Positions 15,976 to 25,372 of a DNA stretch of 32,787 bases are shown piece after piece. The stretch's first letter is position 1. Every line of letters starts with the position of its first letter. Under the pieces are notes generated by a model that saw only the letters and a program-made list of their open reading frames with translations, did no database searches and was not told the DNA's origin. This DNA comes from Bryobacteraceae bacterium (lineage in GTDB: Bacteria > Acidobacteriota > Terriglobia > Bryobacterales > Bryobacteraceae), in contig JASHSS010000783.1 in assembly GCA_030038565.1 (NCBI GenBank), forward strand, positions 1 to 32,787. Direction: 5' to 3'. A program made the position numbers and the translations under genes.

Positions 15976-16379
15976 ACACGCCGCCCCCGGAACCAAGACC
16001 CGGCAGGTCGGCGTATGTTCGAGTCTGCCAGGTGCCGCTCACCATCCCCCGCGCCTCGCCCTCGGGCGATAGGTTGCCGCCCCGGAGGGCGGTGGAGACG
16101 AAGGCGCGCCGGTGCGCCCCTGTGTCTCACCCCTCTCGCGCTGATTGGCGCGATAAAAACATTTTGTGCGCGCTGTCTCCCGCTGGCGCGCTTCCTCTGC
16201 CATACTGGCCTTGATGTCCCTGGCCAGACAAGCGCGGGTTACACGAGCGCGGATCGCCCTGCGGGTGTTCCTCCGCCTGACCGCGATGGATGTCTGCTGC
16301 GGACCGCCTTCCCTCCTCGCATCTTCTTAGCTCGCCCCGAATCTGTCTGTCCTGAATTCTAAGAGGGAGTGGTGTATCA
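15976..16379 (+). promoter_or_regulatory. long leader of the guanidine/urea operon with consecutive hairpins
   Basis: This 404-nt gap before the first operon gene can form five hairpins in a row: CCGCCC/GGGCGG (16077-16092), a two-part stem GAGAC/GTCTC around GGCGC/GCGCC (16092-16130), TCGCGC/GCGCGA (16136-16153), GCGCGC/GCGCGC (16168-16191) and TGGCC/GGCCA (16206-16226). Known relatives of this operon often carry a guanidine-I (ykkC) riboswitch; its conserved AGGGUUCCG and GGUCCGAGAG blocks are not found here, nor the paired ACGR loops of guanidine-II. No convincing promoter was found. A GAGGGAG ribosome-binding site lies at 16363-16369. Structured RNA is plausible, class unknown; in DNA this GC-rich some hairpins are expected by chance. 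Confidence 0.4.
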
Positions 16380-17096
16380 ATGAGCGAGTCGTCTGTGCTT
16401 TGGGAAGAGATCGTAGGGCCCGGCGCAAGCTGGTCGCACGTTTTGAAGCGCGGCACGAAGTTGCGCATCACCGATCTCGAAGGCGGCGCCAATGTGGGCG
16501 CGCTGTTCTATAACTTCGAGTGTCCGGTGGAGCGCTATAACATGCCGGACACGTTGAAGGCGCAACATATCGCCCGGCTCACCACGGGCTACGTGCTGTA
16601 TTCGGATATGGGCCGCATCCTCTGCTCCATTGTGGAGGATACGGTGGGCTGGCACGATCCGCTGGGCGGCTGCTCCAACCGCGCCCTGGCGGACGCAAAA
16701 TACGGCGAGGCCCGCTACCAGGAGCATCGCAACGAGTATCACAAGAACGGCCGCGACAGCTTCCTGGTGGAACTTGGCAAGTGGGGGCTGGGACCGCGCG
16801 ACCTGATTGCCAACGTCAACTTCTTCAGCCGCGTGGACGTGGCCGCAGACGGCGCCATGACCTTTCGGGCGGCGAACTCCCCGGCTGGTTCCTACGTCGA
16901 GCTGAGGGCCGAAATGAACACCCTCGCCATCCTCAATACCTGCCAGCATCCGCTCGATCCAAACCGCCAATATGCGCCCAAACCGGTGCTGCTTTCCATC
17001 CGCCGCAGCGCCGCGCCCGGCCCGGATGATGCGTGCCGCGTCTCGCGCCCCGAAAACGGCCGCGGCTTCATATTAACGGAGCGATATTTCCTGTGA
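16380..17096 (+). CDS. urea carboxylase-associated DUF1989 protein, probable carboxyguanidine deiminase subunit
   Basis: The 238-residue product belongs to DUF1989. It shows the paired motifs of that fold: [11 protein letters not shown] in the middle, [29 protein letters not shown] late, and an RKG-like turn, [23 protein letters not shown], early. Cys and His in these motifs are the likely metal ligands. DUF1989 pairs beside a biotin carboxylase and allophanate hydrolase have been shown to be the two subunits of carboxyguanidine deiminase (CgdAB), which removes ammonia from carboxyguanidine to give allophanate. By length this looks like the UAAP2 type, which is my judgement. ATG 16380 follows a GAGGGAG site by about 10 nt. 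First gene of the operon, 10 nt before its partner. Confidence 0.88.
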   Translation: MSESSVLWEEIVGPGASWSHVLKRGTKLRITDLEGGANVGALFYNFECPVERYNMPDTLKAQHIARLTTGYVLYSDMGRILCSIVEDTVGWHDPLGGCSNRALADAKYGEARYQEHRNEYHKNGRDSFLVELGKWGLGPRDLIANVNFFSRVDVAADGAMTFRAANSPAGSYVELRAEMNTLAILNTCQHPLDPNRQYAPKPVLLSIRRSAAPGPDDACRVSRPENGRGFILTERYFL

Positions 17097-17106
17097 GGAC
17101 ACTCGC

Positions 17107-17778
17107 ATGAGCGACAGACCCGGCAGCATCGAGCTTGTGGAGAGCCGCCTTTCGCCGGCCGCCGCGGTATACCGCGCGGTGATTCCCGCCGGTGAGCCGT
17201 GGATCCACGAAATCCGCCAGGGGCAGATCTTCCGCATCGTGGACCTCAACGGCAACCAGGCCGTGGATACGCTGTTTTACAACGCGCACGATTATTCCGA
17301 CCGTTACAGCGCGCAGGACACCATCCGCGCCCAGGCGAATCTGTACCTGACCACCGGCACGCGGTTGCTGTCCACGGGCGGCACGGTGCTGCTGACCATC
17401 GTGGCCGATACCTGCGGGCGCCACGACACCCTGGGCGGCGCCTGCGCCAACGAGAGCAACATGGTGCGCTACGCCATTGAGAAGCGCTCCATGCACGCCT
17501 GCCGCAGCAGCTTTCTGAAGGCCGTCATCGAGTGGGATCGCGGCATGACCAAGCGCGACATCACCGCCAACATCAACTTCTTCATGAATGTTCCGGTGAC
17601 GCCGGAAGGCGGATTGACCTTTGAAGACGGCATTTCGCAGCCCGGCAAGTACGTCGAGATGCGCGCCGAGACCGATGTCCTGGCGCTCATCAGCAACTGC
17701 CCCCAATTAAACAATCCCTGCAATGCCTACAATCCGACGCCGGTCGAGGCGCTGATTTGGGATCCCCAAGCAAGTTGA
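17107..17778 (+). CDS. second urea carboxylase-associated DUF1989 protein, partner deiminase subunit
   Basis: The 223-residue product is a DUF1989 paralogue of the preceding protein, with [69 protein letters not shown] and the C-terminal [19 protein letters not shown]. The [14 protein letters not shown] segment and the late Cys pair are highly conserved in the UAAP1 type and probably hold the catalytic metal. It should form a heteromer with the upstream protein and convert carboxyguanidine to allophanate. It lies 10 nt after its partner and its TGA overlaps the ATG of the carboxylase (TGATG at 17776-17780), so translation is coupled. Confidence 0.9.
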   Translation: MSDRPGSIELVESRLSPAAAVYRAVIPAGEPWIHEIRQGQIFRIVDLNGNQAVDTLFYNAHDYSDRYSAQDTIRAQANLYLTTGTRLLSTGGTVLLTIVADTCGRHDTLGGACANESNMVRYAIEKRSMHACRSSFLKAVIEWDRGMTKRDITANINFFMNVPVTPEGGLTFEDGISQPGKYVEMRAETDVLALISNCPQLNNPCNAYNPTPVEALIWDPQAS

Positions 17779-20700
17779 TGTTCCAAAAGGTCCTCATCGC
17801 CAACCGGGGCGCGATTGCCTGCCGCATCATTCGAACCCTGCGGCGTTTGGGGATTGCTTCCGTGGCGGTGTATTCCCAGGCCGATCGCCATTCGCTGCAC
17901 GTGGAACAGGCCGGGGAAGCGGCGCCGATCGGACCGGCTCCCGCGGCCGAGAGCTATCTCTCGATTCCGGCGCTGATCGAAGCCGCGCGCCGCTCGGGCG
18001 CCCAGGCCATTCATCCCGGCTACGGATTTCTCAGCGAGAATGCCGCCTTCGCCGAAGCCTGCGCCTCGAACGGCATCGTCTTCATCGGCCCCACCCCGGC
18101 GCAGATGCGCGATTTCGGCTTGAAGCACACGGCGCGGCGCATCGCCGAAGAGAACGGGTTGCCGCTCGCGGCGGGCACCGGTCTGCTGGATTCGGTGGAT
18201 GAGGCGCACCGGGCGGCCGGGCGCATCGGCTTCCCGGTGATCCTCAAGAGCACCGCGGGCGGCGGCGGAATCGGAATGCGGGTGTGCCAAGGCCCGGCCG
18301 ACCTCGCCGAGGCCTATTCGGCGGTCGCGCGGCTCAGCCATGCCGGCTTTGGCGCAGCGGGCATCTACCTGGAAAAATTTCTGGCCCGCGCGCGCCATAT
18401 CGAGGTGCAGATTTTCGGCGATGGCCGCGGCGGGGTAGTGTCCTTGGGCGAGCGCGATTGCTCCGCGCAGCGCCGCCATCAGAAGGTGATCGAAGAGACG
18501 CCCGCGCCCGGACTGGCGCCGGAAGCCCGCGCGCGCCTCGCGGAATCGGCCGTTCGCCTGGGCCAGGCCGTCCACTACCAATCGGCGGGCACGGTGGAGT
18601 TCCTCTACGACGATGCGGCCGCCGCCTTCTACTTCCTGGAAGTCAACACACGCCTGCAAGTGGAGCACGGCGTCACCGAAGAGGTGACCGGCGTGGACCT
18701 GGTGGAGTGGATGGTGCGGCTGGCGGCCGGCGAGATGCCCGATTTGGCCGGCCTGCGAATCGCTCCCCAAGGCTGCTCGATCCAGGCGCGCATCTACGCC
18801 GAAGATCCCGGCAAGGGTTTCCAGCCCGGCGCGGGGCGCCTGGTACATGTGGCATGGCCCCGCAACGCCCGAGTCGAAACCTGGGTGGAATCGGGCGCCG
18901 AAGTCACCCCTTATTACGACCCCATGCTGGCGAAGATCATCGTCCGCGGACCCAGCCGCGAGGCTGCGCTGGAACGCCTGCGGGCGGCGCTGGCCGAGTG
19001 CCGCCTGGACGGCATCGAAACGAACCTGGAGTATTTGCGGCAAGTGTGCGGCTCCGCGGCGTTCCAGGCGGGCGGCATTTCGACCGCCTTCCTGGGCGAT
19101 TTCGAATACCGGCGGCACGCCATCGATGTGATCCTCGCGGGAACCCAGACCACCATTCAGGATTACCCCGGGCGGATAGGCTACTGGCACGTGGGAGTGC
19201 CGCCCTCCGGTCCCATGGATTCGCTGGCCTTCCGGCTGGCCAATCGCCTGGTGGGCAACCCGGAATCGGCCGCCGGCCTGGAAGTCACGGTCACCGGCCC
19301 CTCCCTGCGCTTCCGCTCGGACGCGGTCATCGCGCTCACCGGGGCCGATTTCGGCGCTCGCCTGGATGGCGTTCCGGTCCCGCGCTGGCAAACTATTTCG
19401 GTGAAGCCCTGCGCGCTCCTCGAAATGGGCGCGGTGGCAGGCGCGGGTGCGCGCGGATACCTGGCGGTGGCCGGCGGATTCGACGCGCCCGATTATTTGG
19501 GAAGCGCCAGCACTTTCATCCTGGGCCGCTTCGGCGGATGTTGCGGACGCGTGCTGCGGCCGGGTGACGTGCTGCCGATCGTCGCAACGGACGCCGCGGC
19601 GCTGCCACCGCTCCCGCCGGCGCTCACCCCCGCTTACTCGCATTCCTGGGACATCGGCGTCCTTTACGGACCGCACGGCGCGCCCGATTTCTTCACCCCG
19701 GCCGGCATGGAAGCATTCTTCGCCGCGAATTGGAAAGTCCACCACCATTCCGACCGCACGGGCGTGCGATTGATCGGTCCCAAGCCCGCCTGGGCGCGCC
19801 CGGATGGCGGCGAAGCGGGGCTGCACCCATCCAACATCCACGACAATGCCTACGCCGTTGGAACCATCGATTTCACCGGCGACATGCCCGTAATCCTGGG
19901 TCCGGATGGTCCCAGCCTGGGCGGTTTCGTGTGCCCGGCCACCATCATCGATGCCGAGCTTTGGAAGATCGGACAACTCAAGCCCGGCGACCTGGTGCGC
20001 TTCCGTCCGGTCTCGCTGGCCCAGGCGCGCCGCATGCAGTCGGCTCTCGATACCGCTGTCGCCACGAGGGCCGGCCGCCTGCCGCACCTGCCGCATCCCG
20101 CCCCGCCTGAGGACCCCGTGCTGCGCTCGCGCCCGGCCACATCCAACCTGCCCGCGGTGGTCTGCCGCGCCGATGGCGATCAGTACCTGCTCCTGGAATA
20201 CGGCCCCAACGTTCTCGATCTCAACCTGCGCTTCCGCGTGCACGCGCTCGAAAGCCAGTTGCGCTCACTTGGGCCGAATGGAATTTTGGACATCACCCCG
20301 GGCGTCCGTTCGCTGCACATTCACTACGACGGCCGCAAGTTGACGCGCGCCGCGCTGCTCGAAGCCCTCGACCACGCCGAGAGCCGCATCCCCGACCTGG
20401 ACGATATCGTGGCGCCCTCGCGCGTGGTGCACCTGCCGCTCTCCTGGGACGACCCTGCCACCCGCCTGGCCATCCAGAAATACACCCAATCGGTGCGGCC
20501 CGACGCTCCCTGGTGCCCCAGCAACATCGAATTCATCCGCCGCATCAACGGTCTCGGTTCGGTGGACGACGTGCGGCGCATCGTGTATTTGGCGAATTAC
20601 CTGGTGCTCGGCCTGGGCGATGTCTACCTGGGAGCGCCGGTGGCCACGCCCACCGATCCGCGCCACCGCCTGGTGACCACCAAGTACAACCCCGCCCGCA

Positions 20701-21386
20701 CCTGGACGCCCGAAAATGCCGTCGGCATCGGCGGCGCTTACCTGTGCGTCTACGGCATGGAGGGTCCCGGCGGCTACCAGTTCGTGGGCCGCACGCTGCA
20801 GATGTGGAACAGCTTTCGATCCACGGGCGAATTCGCGCCCGGCACGCCCTGGCTGCTGCGCTTCTTCGACCAGATCCGCTTCTATCCCGTTTCGGCGGCC
20901 GAACTCGCGGAAATTCGCGACGCCTTCCCGCACGGCCGCTACCCGCTGCGCATCGAAAGCCGCGATTTTCGCCTGGCCGAGTATCACGCCTTCCTCGCAT
21001 CCATCCAGCCGGAAGCCGCCGCTTTCAAACGTCGCCAGCACGATGCCTTCGTTGCGGAGCGGGAACGCTGGGCTGAGGCGCCCTCCGGTTCCGCCGATGG
21101 GCCTGGCGAACCGCCCGATCCGGGCACTGGGGCGCCCGTGGATGGCGTGCCCGAGGGTTGCCGGCCGGTCTGCGCGCCGGTGGCCGCTAACGTTTGGAGC
21201 ATCGCCGTGGCGGCCGGCCAGCGCGTGGAAGCCGGCCAGCGGTTGGTGGTCCTGGAGGCCATGAAGATGGAAATTGCCGTGGCCGCCCCGGTTGGCGGCA
21301 CCATTGAGACGCTCCACTGCGCGCCGGGCCATCTGGTGGCCGCGGGGCAACACCTGCTCACCGTGCGCCCCGAGGCAGCCGCATGA
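17778..21386 (+). CDS. biotin-dependent urea/guanidine carboxylase
   Basis: The 1202-residue single-chain enzyme has four parts in the order usual for urea carboxylase: biotin carboxylase with ATP-grasp (about 1-445, from [20 protein letters not shown], with the glycine-rich [12 protein letters not shown] and [18 protein letters not shown]), AHS2/KipA-like carboxyltransferase (about 447-760, [45 protein letters not shown]), AHS1/KipI-like (about 785-1080, [28 protein letters not shown]), and a biotinyl domain with Lys1163 in LEAMKMEI. It carboxylates urea or guanidine with ATP and bicarbonate. The DUF1989 pair before it makes guanidine the more likely substrate; I could not settle this from active-site residues. 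I start at the ATG overlapping the previous stop, where similarity begins. It overlaps the next gene by 4 nt. Confidence 0.93.
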   Translation: MFQKVLIANRGAIACRIIRTLRRLGIASVAVYSQADRHSLHVEQAGEAAPIGPAPAAESYLSIPALIEAARRSGAQAIHPGYGFLSENAAFAEACASNGIVFIGPTPAQMRDFGLKHTARRIAEENGLPLAAGTGLLDSVDEAHRAAGRIGFPVILKSTAGGGGIGMRVCQGPADLAEAYSAVARLSHAGFGAAGIYLEKFLARARHIEVQIFGDGRGGVVSLGERDCSAQRRHQKVIEETPAPGLAPEARARLAESAVRLGQAVHYQSAGTVEFLYDDAAAAFYFLEVNTRLQVEHGVTEEVTGVDLVEWMVRLAAGEMPDLAGLRIAPQGCSIQARIYAEDPGKGFQPGAGRLVHVAWPRNARVETWVESGAEVTPYYDPMLAKIIVRGPSREAALERLRAALAECRLDGIETNLEYLRQVCGSAAFQAGGISTAFLGDFEYRRHAIDVILAGTQTTIQDYPGRIGYWHVGVPPSGPMDSLAFRLANRLVGNPESAAGLEVTVTGPSLRFRSDAVIALTGADFGARLDGVPVPRWQTISVKPCALLEMGAVAGAGARGYLAVAGGFDAPDYLGSASTFILGRFGGCCGRVLRPGDVLPIVATDAAALPPLPPALTPAYSHSWDIGVLYGPHGAPDFFTPAGMEAFFAANWKVHHHSDRTGVRLIGPKPAWARPDGGEAGLHPSNIHDNAYAVGTIDFTGDMPVILGPDGPSLGGFVCPATIIDAELWKIGQLKPGDLVRFRPVSLAQARRMQSALDTAVATRAGRLPHLPHPAPPEDPVLRSRPATSNLPAVVCRADGDQYLLLEYGPNVLDLNLRFRVHALESQLRSLGPNGILDITPGVRSLHIHYDGRKLTRAALLEALDHAESRIPDLDDIVAPSRVVHLPLSWDDPATRLAIQKYTQSVRPDAPWCPSNIEFIRRINGLGSVDDVRRIVYLANYLVLGLGDVYLGAPVATPTDPRHRLVTTKYNPARTWTPENAVGIGGAYLCVYGMEGPGGYQFVGRTLQMWNSFRSTGEFAPGTPWLLRFFDQIRFYPVSAAELAEIRDAFPHGRYPLRIESRDFRLAEYHAFLASIQPEAAAFKRRQHDAFVAERERWAEAPSGSADGPGEPPDPGTGAPVDGVPEGCRPVCAPVAANVWSIAVAAGQRVEAGQRLVVLEAMKMEIAVAAPVGGTIETLHCAPGHLVAAGQHLLTVRPEAAA

Positions 21387-23194
21387 AAACCCCCGCACCC
21401 TTGAACCTGGGGTCTCTGCGCGAACTCTATCGCAGCGGCGCCGCGCGGCCCTCGGACGTGGTGGCGCAGATTTTCGATTCCATTTCCCGCGAACCGCGCG
21501 AACCGGTCTGGATTTCGCTGGTGTCGCGCGACGCCGCACTGGCCCGCGCGCGGGCCCTCGAAAAAGACTCGCTGGCGCCCGCCAAGCCGCTCTACGGCGT
21601 GCCGTTCGCCATCAAGGACAACCTCGATCTGGCGGGCCTCCCCACCACTGCCGGCTGTCCCGCGTATTCCTACACGCCGGCCGCCAGCGCCACGGTGGTC
21701 CAAGCGCTGGTGGATGCCGGCGCCATCGCCATCGGCAAAACCAATCTGGACCAGTTCGCCACCGGCCTGGTGGGCGTGCGCTCGCCGCATGGCGCCTGTT
21801 CGAGCGTCTTCGACCGGCGTTACATTTCGGGCGGGTCGAGCTCCGGGTCGGCCGTGGCGGTGGCCAAGGGTCTCGCCAGTTTCGCGCTGGGGTCGGACAC
21901 CGCCGGCTCCGGGCGCGTTCCGGCCGCCTTCAATGGCCTGATCGGGCTGAAGCCCACCCGCGGCGCGCTGAGCACGCTGGGCCTGGTGCCCGCCTGCCGG
22001 TCGCTCGATTGCGTCTCGATTCTGGCCCGGACCTGTCACGACGCCCACACCGTGTGGCAGGTGGCCCGCGGCTTCGACCCGCTGGATCCCTATTCGCGCG
22101 CGCCCGGTCCCGGGCAGGATGCCGCGCCGTGGCTCAGCCGCCAACCGGGCGGCGCATTTCGCTTCGGCGTTCCGTCGGCCGCGCAACTGGAATTTTTCGG
22201 CGACCGCGAAGCCGAAGCGCTCTATCAGCGTGCGGCGGAGACGATCGAAACCATCGGTGGCCGAAGAGTGGAGATCGATTTTTCTATCTTTCGCACCGCG
22301 GCCGATCTGTTGTATTCCGGTCCATGGGTGGCCGAGCGCCTGGCGGCTCTTTTGCCTTTCGTGGAAAGCCATGCCGCCGAAATGCACCCGGTGGTCCGCG
22401 AGATCGTCATGGGCGCGCGCGGTTACAGCGCCGTCCAGGCTTTCCAGGCGGAGTATCGCCTGCGCGATTTGCGGCGCTCCTCGGAAGCCGAATGGGAAAA
22501 GATGGATGTGCTGTTCCTGCCCACCACCGGCGCCATCTACACCCACGAGGCCATCGCCGCCGACCCCATCCGCTTGAACAGCAACCTGGGCTACTACACC
22601 AATTTCGTCAACCTGCTGGACCTGGCAGCCGTGGCGGTCCCGGCTGGTTTCCGGTCCACCGGCCTGCCTTTCGGCGTATCGTTCATCGGCCCCGCCTTCC
22701 GCGACGAAGCCCTGCTGCTCGCGGCCGACCGGTTCCACCGCGCACAGGCCAGCGTGCCCGCGCCGCCCGTGGAATTGGAAGCCACGCCGCCGGGCTGTGT
22801 GGCCCTGGCGGTAGTGGGTGCGCACCTGAGCGGCCAGCCTCTGAACTGGCAGCTTACCGAGCGCGGCGGGCGCCTGATTCGCTGCTGCCGCACCGCCGCG
22901 GGCTACCGGCTTTATAAGCTGGAAGGAACCCTGCCACCGAAACCTGGATTGGTGCGCGACCCCGAATTCCGGGGACCCGGAATCGAAGTGGAAGTCTGGG
23001 CCATTCCCGAAGATCGTTTCAGCGGATTGGTGGCCGCCGTGCCGCCGCCCTTGGGAATTGGCAAGGCCACCCTGGAGGATGGAGAGGTGGTCGGTTGCTT
23101 CCTCTGCGAGCCCTTCGCCGTGCCGGGCGCGGCCGAGATCACTCGCTACGGAGGCTGGCGTCAGTACCTGGCGCCGCCCGCATCGCTTCGCTGA
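21383..23194 (+). CDS. atzF: allophanate hydrolase
   Basis: The 603-residue product is an amidase-signature enzyme with the full triad: Lys78 (PFAIKDN), Ser152 (SGGSSSGSA) and the nucleophile Ser176 ([11 protein letters not shown]), at the same spacing as in AtzF. Residues about 480-603 form the second domain seen in complete allophanate hydrolases, a gamma-glutamylcyclotransferase-like fold ([37 protein letters not shown]). Together they turn allophanate into two ammonia and two CO2 in the cytoplasm, the last step of the pathway begun by the carboxylase. ATG 21383 overlaps the carboxylase TGA in an ATGA, so translation is coupled. The transporter genes follow after 106 nt. Length and motifs are normal. 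Confidence 0.95.
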   Translation: MKTPAPLNLGSLRELYRSGAARPSDVVAQIFDSISREPREPVWISLVSRDAALARARALEKDSLAPAKPLYGVPFAIKDNLDLAGLPTTAGCPAYSYTPAASATVVQALVDAGAIAIGKTNLDQFATGLVGVRSPHGACSSVFDRRYISGGSSSGSAVAVAKGLASFALGSDTAGSGRVPAAFNGLIGLKPTRGALSTLGLVPACRSLDCVSILARTCHDAHTVWQVARGFDPLDPYSRAPGPGQDAAPWLSRQPGGAFRFGVPSAAQLEFFGDREAEALYQRAAETIETIGGRRVEIDFSIFRTAADLLYSGPWVAERLAALLPFVESHAAEMHPVVREIVMGARGYSAVQAFQAEYRLRDLRRSSEAEWEKMDVLFLPTTGAIYTHEAIAADPIRLNSNLGYYTNFVNLLDLAAVAVPAGFRSTGLPFGVSFIGPAFRDEALLLAADRFHRAQASVPAPPVELEATPPGCVALAVVGAHLSGQPLNWQLTERGGRLIRCCRTAAGYRLYKLEGTLPPKPGLVRDPEFRGPGIEVEVWAIPEDRFSGLVAAVPPPLGIGKATLEDGEVVGCFLCEPFAVPGAAEITRYGGWRQYLAPPASLR

Positions 23195-23300
23195 ATCCGG
23201 GCAATAGAAGGAATCCGGGCGGCCCGCGTTGGCTGCCGTGTTAGAATTCAAAGAACTCCGAAGGCCCCGTCGCCTTGGTTCTAATGTTTGGGGAGCGACG

Positions 23301-24356
23301 ATGCTGCGCGGCCTTTTGGTCCTCATCCTTTCGATTACCGCTTTCGCCCAGAAACCCTCCTTCACCGTGGGTTGGTCGATCTACGCCGGCTGGACTCCTT
23401 ATTACTACATGAACAAGGCCGGGATCCTGCGCAAGTGGGCCGACAAGTACGGTATCGCCATCAAGGTGCAGCGCTTCGATTATGCCCCCTCGCTGGACGC
23501 CTTCGTCGCCCGCAATATCGATGCCTGCGCCATGACGAACATGGAAGCCCTGGATATGCCAGCGGCTTCGGGCGTCCCCACCACCGTGGTCCTGATCGGC
23601 GATTACTCCAACGGCAACGATGCCGTGCTGGTGCGCGGCGGGCTGCAATTGAAGGATCTGGCGGGCAAGAAGATGCTGCTGGTGGAGAAGACCGTCTCCG
23701 AGTACCTCTTCGACCGCGCCATGACCCTCAACGGGTTGCGCGACCAGATCAAGCGCGTGCGCCTGATCAACACCTCCGATTCCGATATCGCCACCGCCTT
23801 CCTGGGCGATACCAGCGCCAATGCCGTGGTTACCTGGAAACCGATGGTCTCGCAGATCTCGAAGCAGAAGGGCATCGCCTCGCTGTTCAATTCCTCGCAG
23901 ATTCCGGGCGAGATTCTGGACCTGACGGTGGTGCGCACGGACGTGTTGAACCGTCCCGATGGCGCGGGCCGCAAGTTTGCCCAGGCCCTTTCCGGCGCGT
24001 GGTACGAGATGCTCGCAATGATGTCGGCCGCGGGACCGGCGGGCGACAAGGTGCTGGCCGCCATCGCCGAGGGTTCCCAGGACACGCTGGCATCCTACAA
24101 GGAACAGCTCTCCACCACCAAAATGTTTTACACGCCGCAATCGGCCGCCGCTTTCGGCGCCTCTCCCGATCTGAAGCAGAAGATGGCCCTGGTGCGGCAG
24201 TTCTGTTTTGACCACGGGCTGCTGGGGGCCAATACCAGGTCCCTGGATGAAGTGGCCATCCGCTATCCCGATGGAAGCGTGCAGGGGAAGGCTGACCGGG
24301 TGCGGCTGGTCTTCGACCTGGGCTATATGCAGATGGCCGCGGGAGGCAAATTGTGA
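23301..24356 (+). CDS. ABC transporter substrate-binding protein, NitT/TauT (NMT1) type, probable guanidine/urea-related uptake
   Basis: The 351-residue product begins with a signal peptide (MLRGLLVLILSITAFAQ) and the NMT1/SsuA-like opening TVGWSIYAGWTPYYYMNKAG, then IKVQRFDYAPSLDAFVARNIDACAMTNMEAL, AVLVRGGLQLKDLAGKKMLL and WKPMVSQI. It should bind the solute in the periplasm and deliver it to the permease encoded next. Homologues in urea carboxylase clusters are annotated as urea carboxylase-related transporters; guanidine or a derivative is the likely cargo here, by context only. I start at ATG 23301, 5 nt after GGGGAG; the frame extends back to 23229 but that part is not signal-like. A TAGAAT at 23242-23247 could be a weak internal promoter. 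Confidence 0.9.
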   Translation: MLRGLLVLILSITAFAQKPSFTVGWSIYAGWTPYYYMNKAGILRKWADKYGIAIKVQRFDYAPSLDAFVARNIDACAMTNMEALDMPAASGVPTTVVLIGDYSNGNDAVLVRGGLQLKDLAGKKMLLVEKTVSEYLFDRAMTLNGLRDQIKRVRLINTSDSDIATAFLGDTSANAVVTWKPMVSQISKQKGIASLFNSSQIPGEILDLTVVRTDVLNRPDGAGRKFAQALSGAWYEMLAMMSAAGPAGDKVLAAIAEGSQDTLASYKEQLSTTKMFYTPQSAAAFGASPDLKQKMALVRQFCFDHGLLGANTRSLDEVAIRYPDGSVQGKADRVRLVFDLGYMQMAAGGKL

Positions 24357-24368
24357 ACGTCAAACCAC

Positions 24369-24445
24369 GGGAATTTGGGGCATTTTGCCCAAATTCCCCG
24401 CTTAACTCCTTTGTTTTCAACGTTTGCCTTGGGCATTTTGCCCAA
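24369..24445 (+). repeat. two near-identical palindromes between binding-protein and permease genes
   Basis: GGGAATTTGGG (24369-24379) pairs perfectly with CCCAAATTCCC (24388-24398), an 11-bp stem. Fifty-odd bases later TTGGGC/GCCCAA (24429-24445) forms a second stem. Both share the core GGGCATTTTGCCCAAA. Placed after the binding-protein stop and before the permease start, they could slow or partly stop transcription, or protect the upstream message, so that binding protein is made in excess over the membrane parts. They could equally be two copies of an interspersed repeat. Confidence 0.6.
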
Positions 24446-24495
24446 AATCGCGGTGGGAGGCAGGCATTGGCCGGCCCCCTGTGGTCCTGAAACCC

Positions 24496-25353
24496 ATGCC
24501 TGCGGCCTTCCTCCTCATCCACGCCAAACCCTCCCGCGCCTGGAGCGTGCTGCTCTCCTGGACGCTCTTCGCGGCCGGCATCGGCGCCTATTTCTACGTC
24601 TCGCACGCGCGCCATCGCGACAACCCCGAAGATCGCGTCATGCCCACCATCGCCCAGATGGCCCGCGGCATGTACAACGCGGCCTTGCAACCGGCCGAGG
24701 AAGACGAGGCCACCGCGCCGCCCGATAACTTCGTCCAGCGCTTCTTCGGCAGCATGTTATGGAAAGATACCCGGGCCAGCGCCCGGCGTTTCTTCTACAG
24801 CATGGCGCTGCTCGTTCCGGCCGTGCTGTTGGGTTTGCACATGGGCCTGTTTCCCTACGCCGGCAGTTTTTTTCTGCGCTTCATTCTGTTCTTCGACAAA
24901 ATTGTGGCGCTCTCGCTGCTGCCGATTCTCTTCATCGCCTTCGGCATCGACGAACTGGCCAAAGTCATGCTGATCGTCATCGGCGTGGCCCCCACCATCA
25001 TTCTGGACACCTTCAACCTGGTGCGCGGCGTCCCGGCGGAGCAAACCGTCAAGGCCTTCACCCTGGGCGCAGGCGATTTCGACGTGGCCTACCGGGTGGT
25101 GCTCAAACAGGTGATGCCGCGCATCCTCAACAGCATCCGGCTGAACCTGAAATCCGTCATGCTGTTTCTGTTCGCGGGTGAGATGATCGCCTCCACCGAC
25201 GGCTTGGCCTTTCGCATCGCGCTGCTGCGCCGCCACATGGGCATGGATGTGATCATCCCGTATGTCCTGTGGGTGGCGCTGCTGCTGTTCCTGGTGGACC
25301 TGGGGATGCGCCGGCTCAATCGCATGCTGCATCCCTGGTTCCGGGAGAGCTGA
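24496..25353 (+). CDS. ABC transporter permease, NitT/TauT type
   Basis: The 285-residue product has an N-terminal helix (WSVLLSWTLFAAGIGAYFYV), a soluble stretch of about 60 residues, then the BPD_transp_1 domain with about five helices (FYSMALLVPAVLLGLHMGLF, LPILFIAFG, KVMLIVIGVAPTIIL and others). The EAA-like loop TLGAGDFDVAYRVVLKQVMP contacts the ATPase. It forms the inner-membrane channel of the importer. The start is uncertain: ATG 24496 lacks a clear ribosome-binding site, and GTG 24481 in the same frame is an alternative; the frame also extends to 24424, through the second palindrome, which I reject. It ends 19 nt before the ATPase gene. The long loop after TM1 is slightly unusual. 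Confidence 0.88.
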   Translation: MPAAFLLIHAKPSRAWSVLLSWTLFAAGIGAYFYVSHARHRDNPEDRVMPTIAQMARGMYNAALQPAEEDEATAPPDNFVQRFFGSMLWKDTRASARRFFYSMALLVPAVLLGLHMGLFPYAGSFFLRFILFFDKIVALSLLPILFIAFGIDELAKVMLIVIGVAPTIILDTFNLVRGVPAEQTVKAFTLGAGDFDVAYRVVLKQVMPRILNSIRLNLKSVMLFLFAGEMIASTDGLAFRIALLRRHMGMDVIIPYVLWVALLLFLVDLGMRRLNRMLHPWFRES

Positions 25354-25372
25354 GCCAGGAAAGACCCGACCT

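Noticed and set aside
15976-16379. Guanidine-I, -II or -III riboswitch in the operon leader
   Set aside because: The operon made this the first guess, and GACGAAGGCGCGCCG near 16097 faintly recalls guanidine-III. The conserved blocks, paired ACGR loops and closing pseudoknot could not be laid onto the sequence, so no class is claimed.
16127-16492. 121-codon minus-strand frame across the operon leader
   Set aside because: It overlaps the true start of the DUF1989 gene, has no ribosome-binding site and no recognisable product.
17727-20243. 838-codon open frame antisense to the carboxylase
   Set aside because: It lies opposite a gene with intact domains, has no ribosome-binding site and shows low-complexity, His/Arg/Gly-rich composition typical of GC-rich antisense frames.
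20984-23365. 793-codon open frame antisense to carboxylase and allophanate hydrolase
   Set aside because: Same reason: it mirrors codon bias of two well-conserved genes and matches no family.
24424-24495. N-terminal extension of the permease
   Set aside because: It would translate through the second palindrome; the membrane protein begins sensibly at 24496 or 24481.
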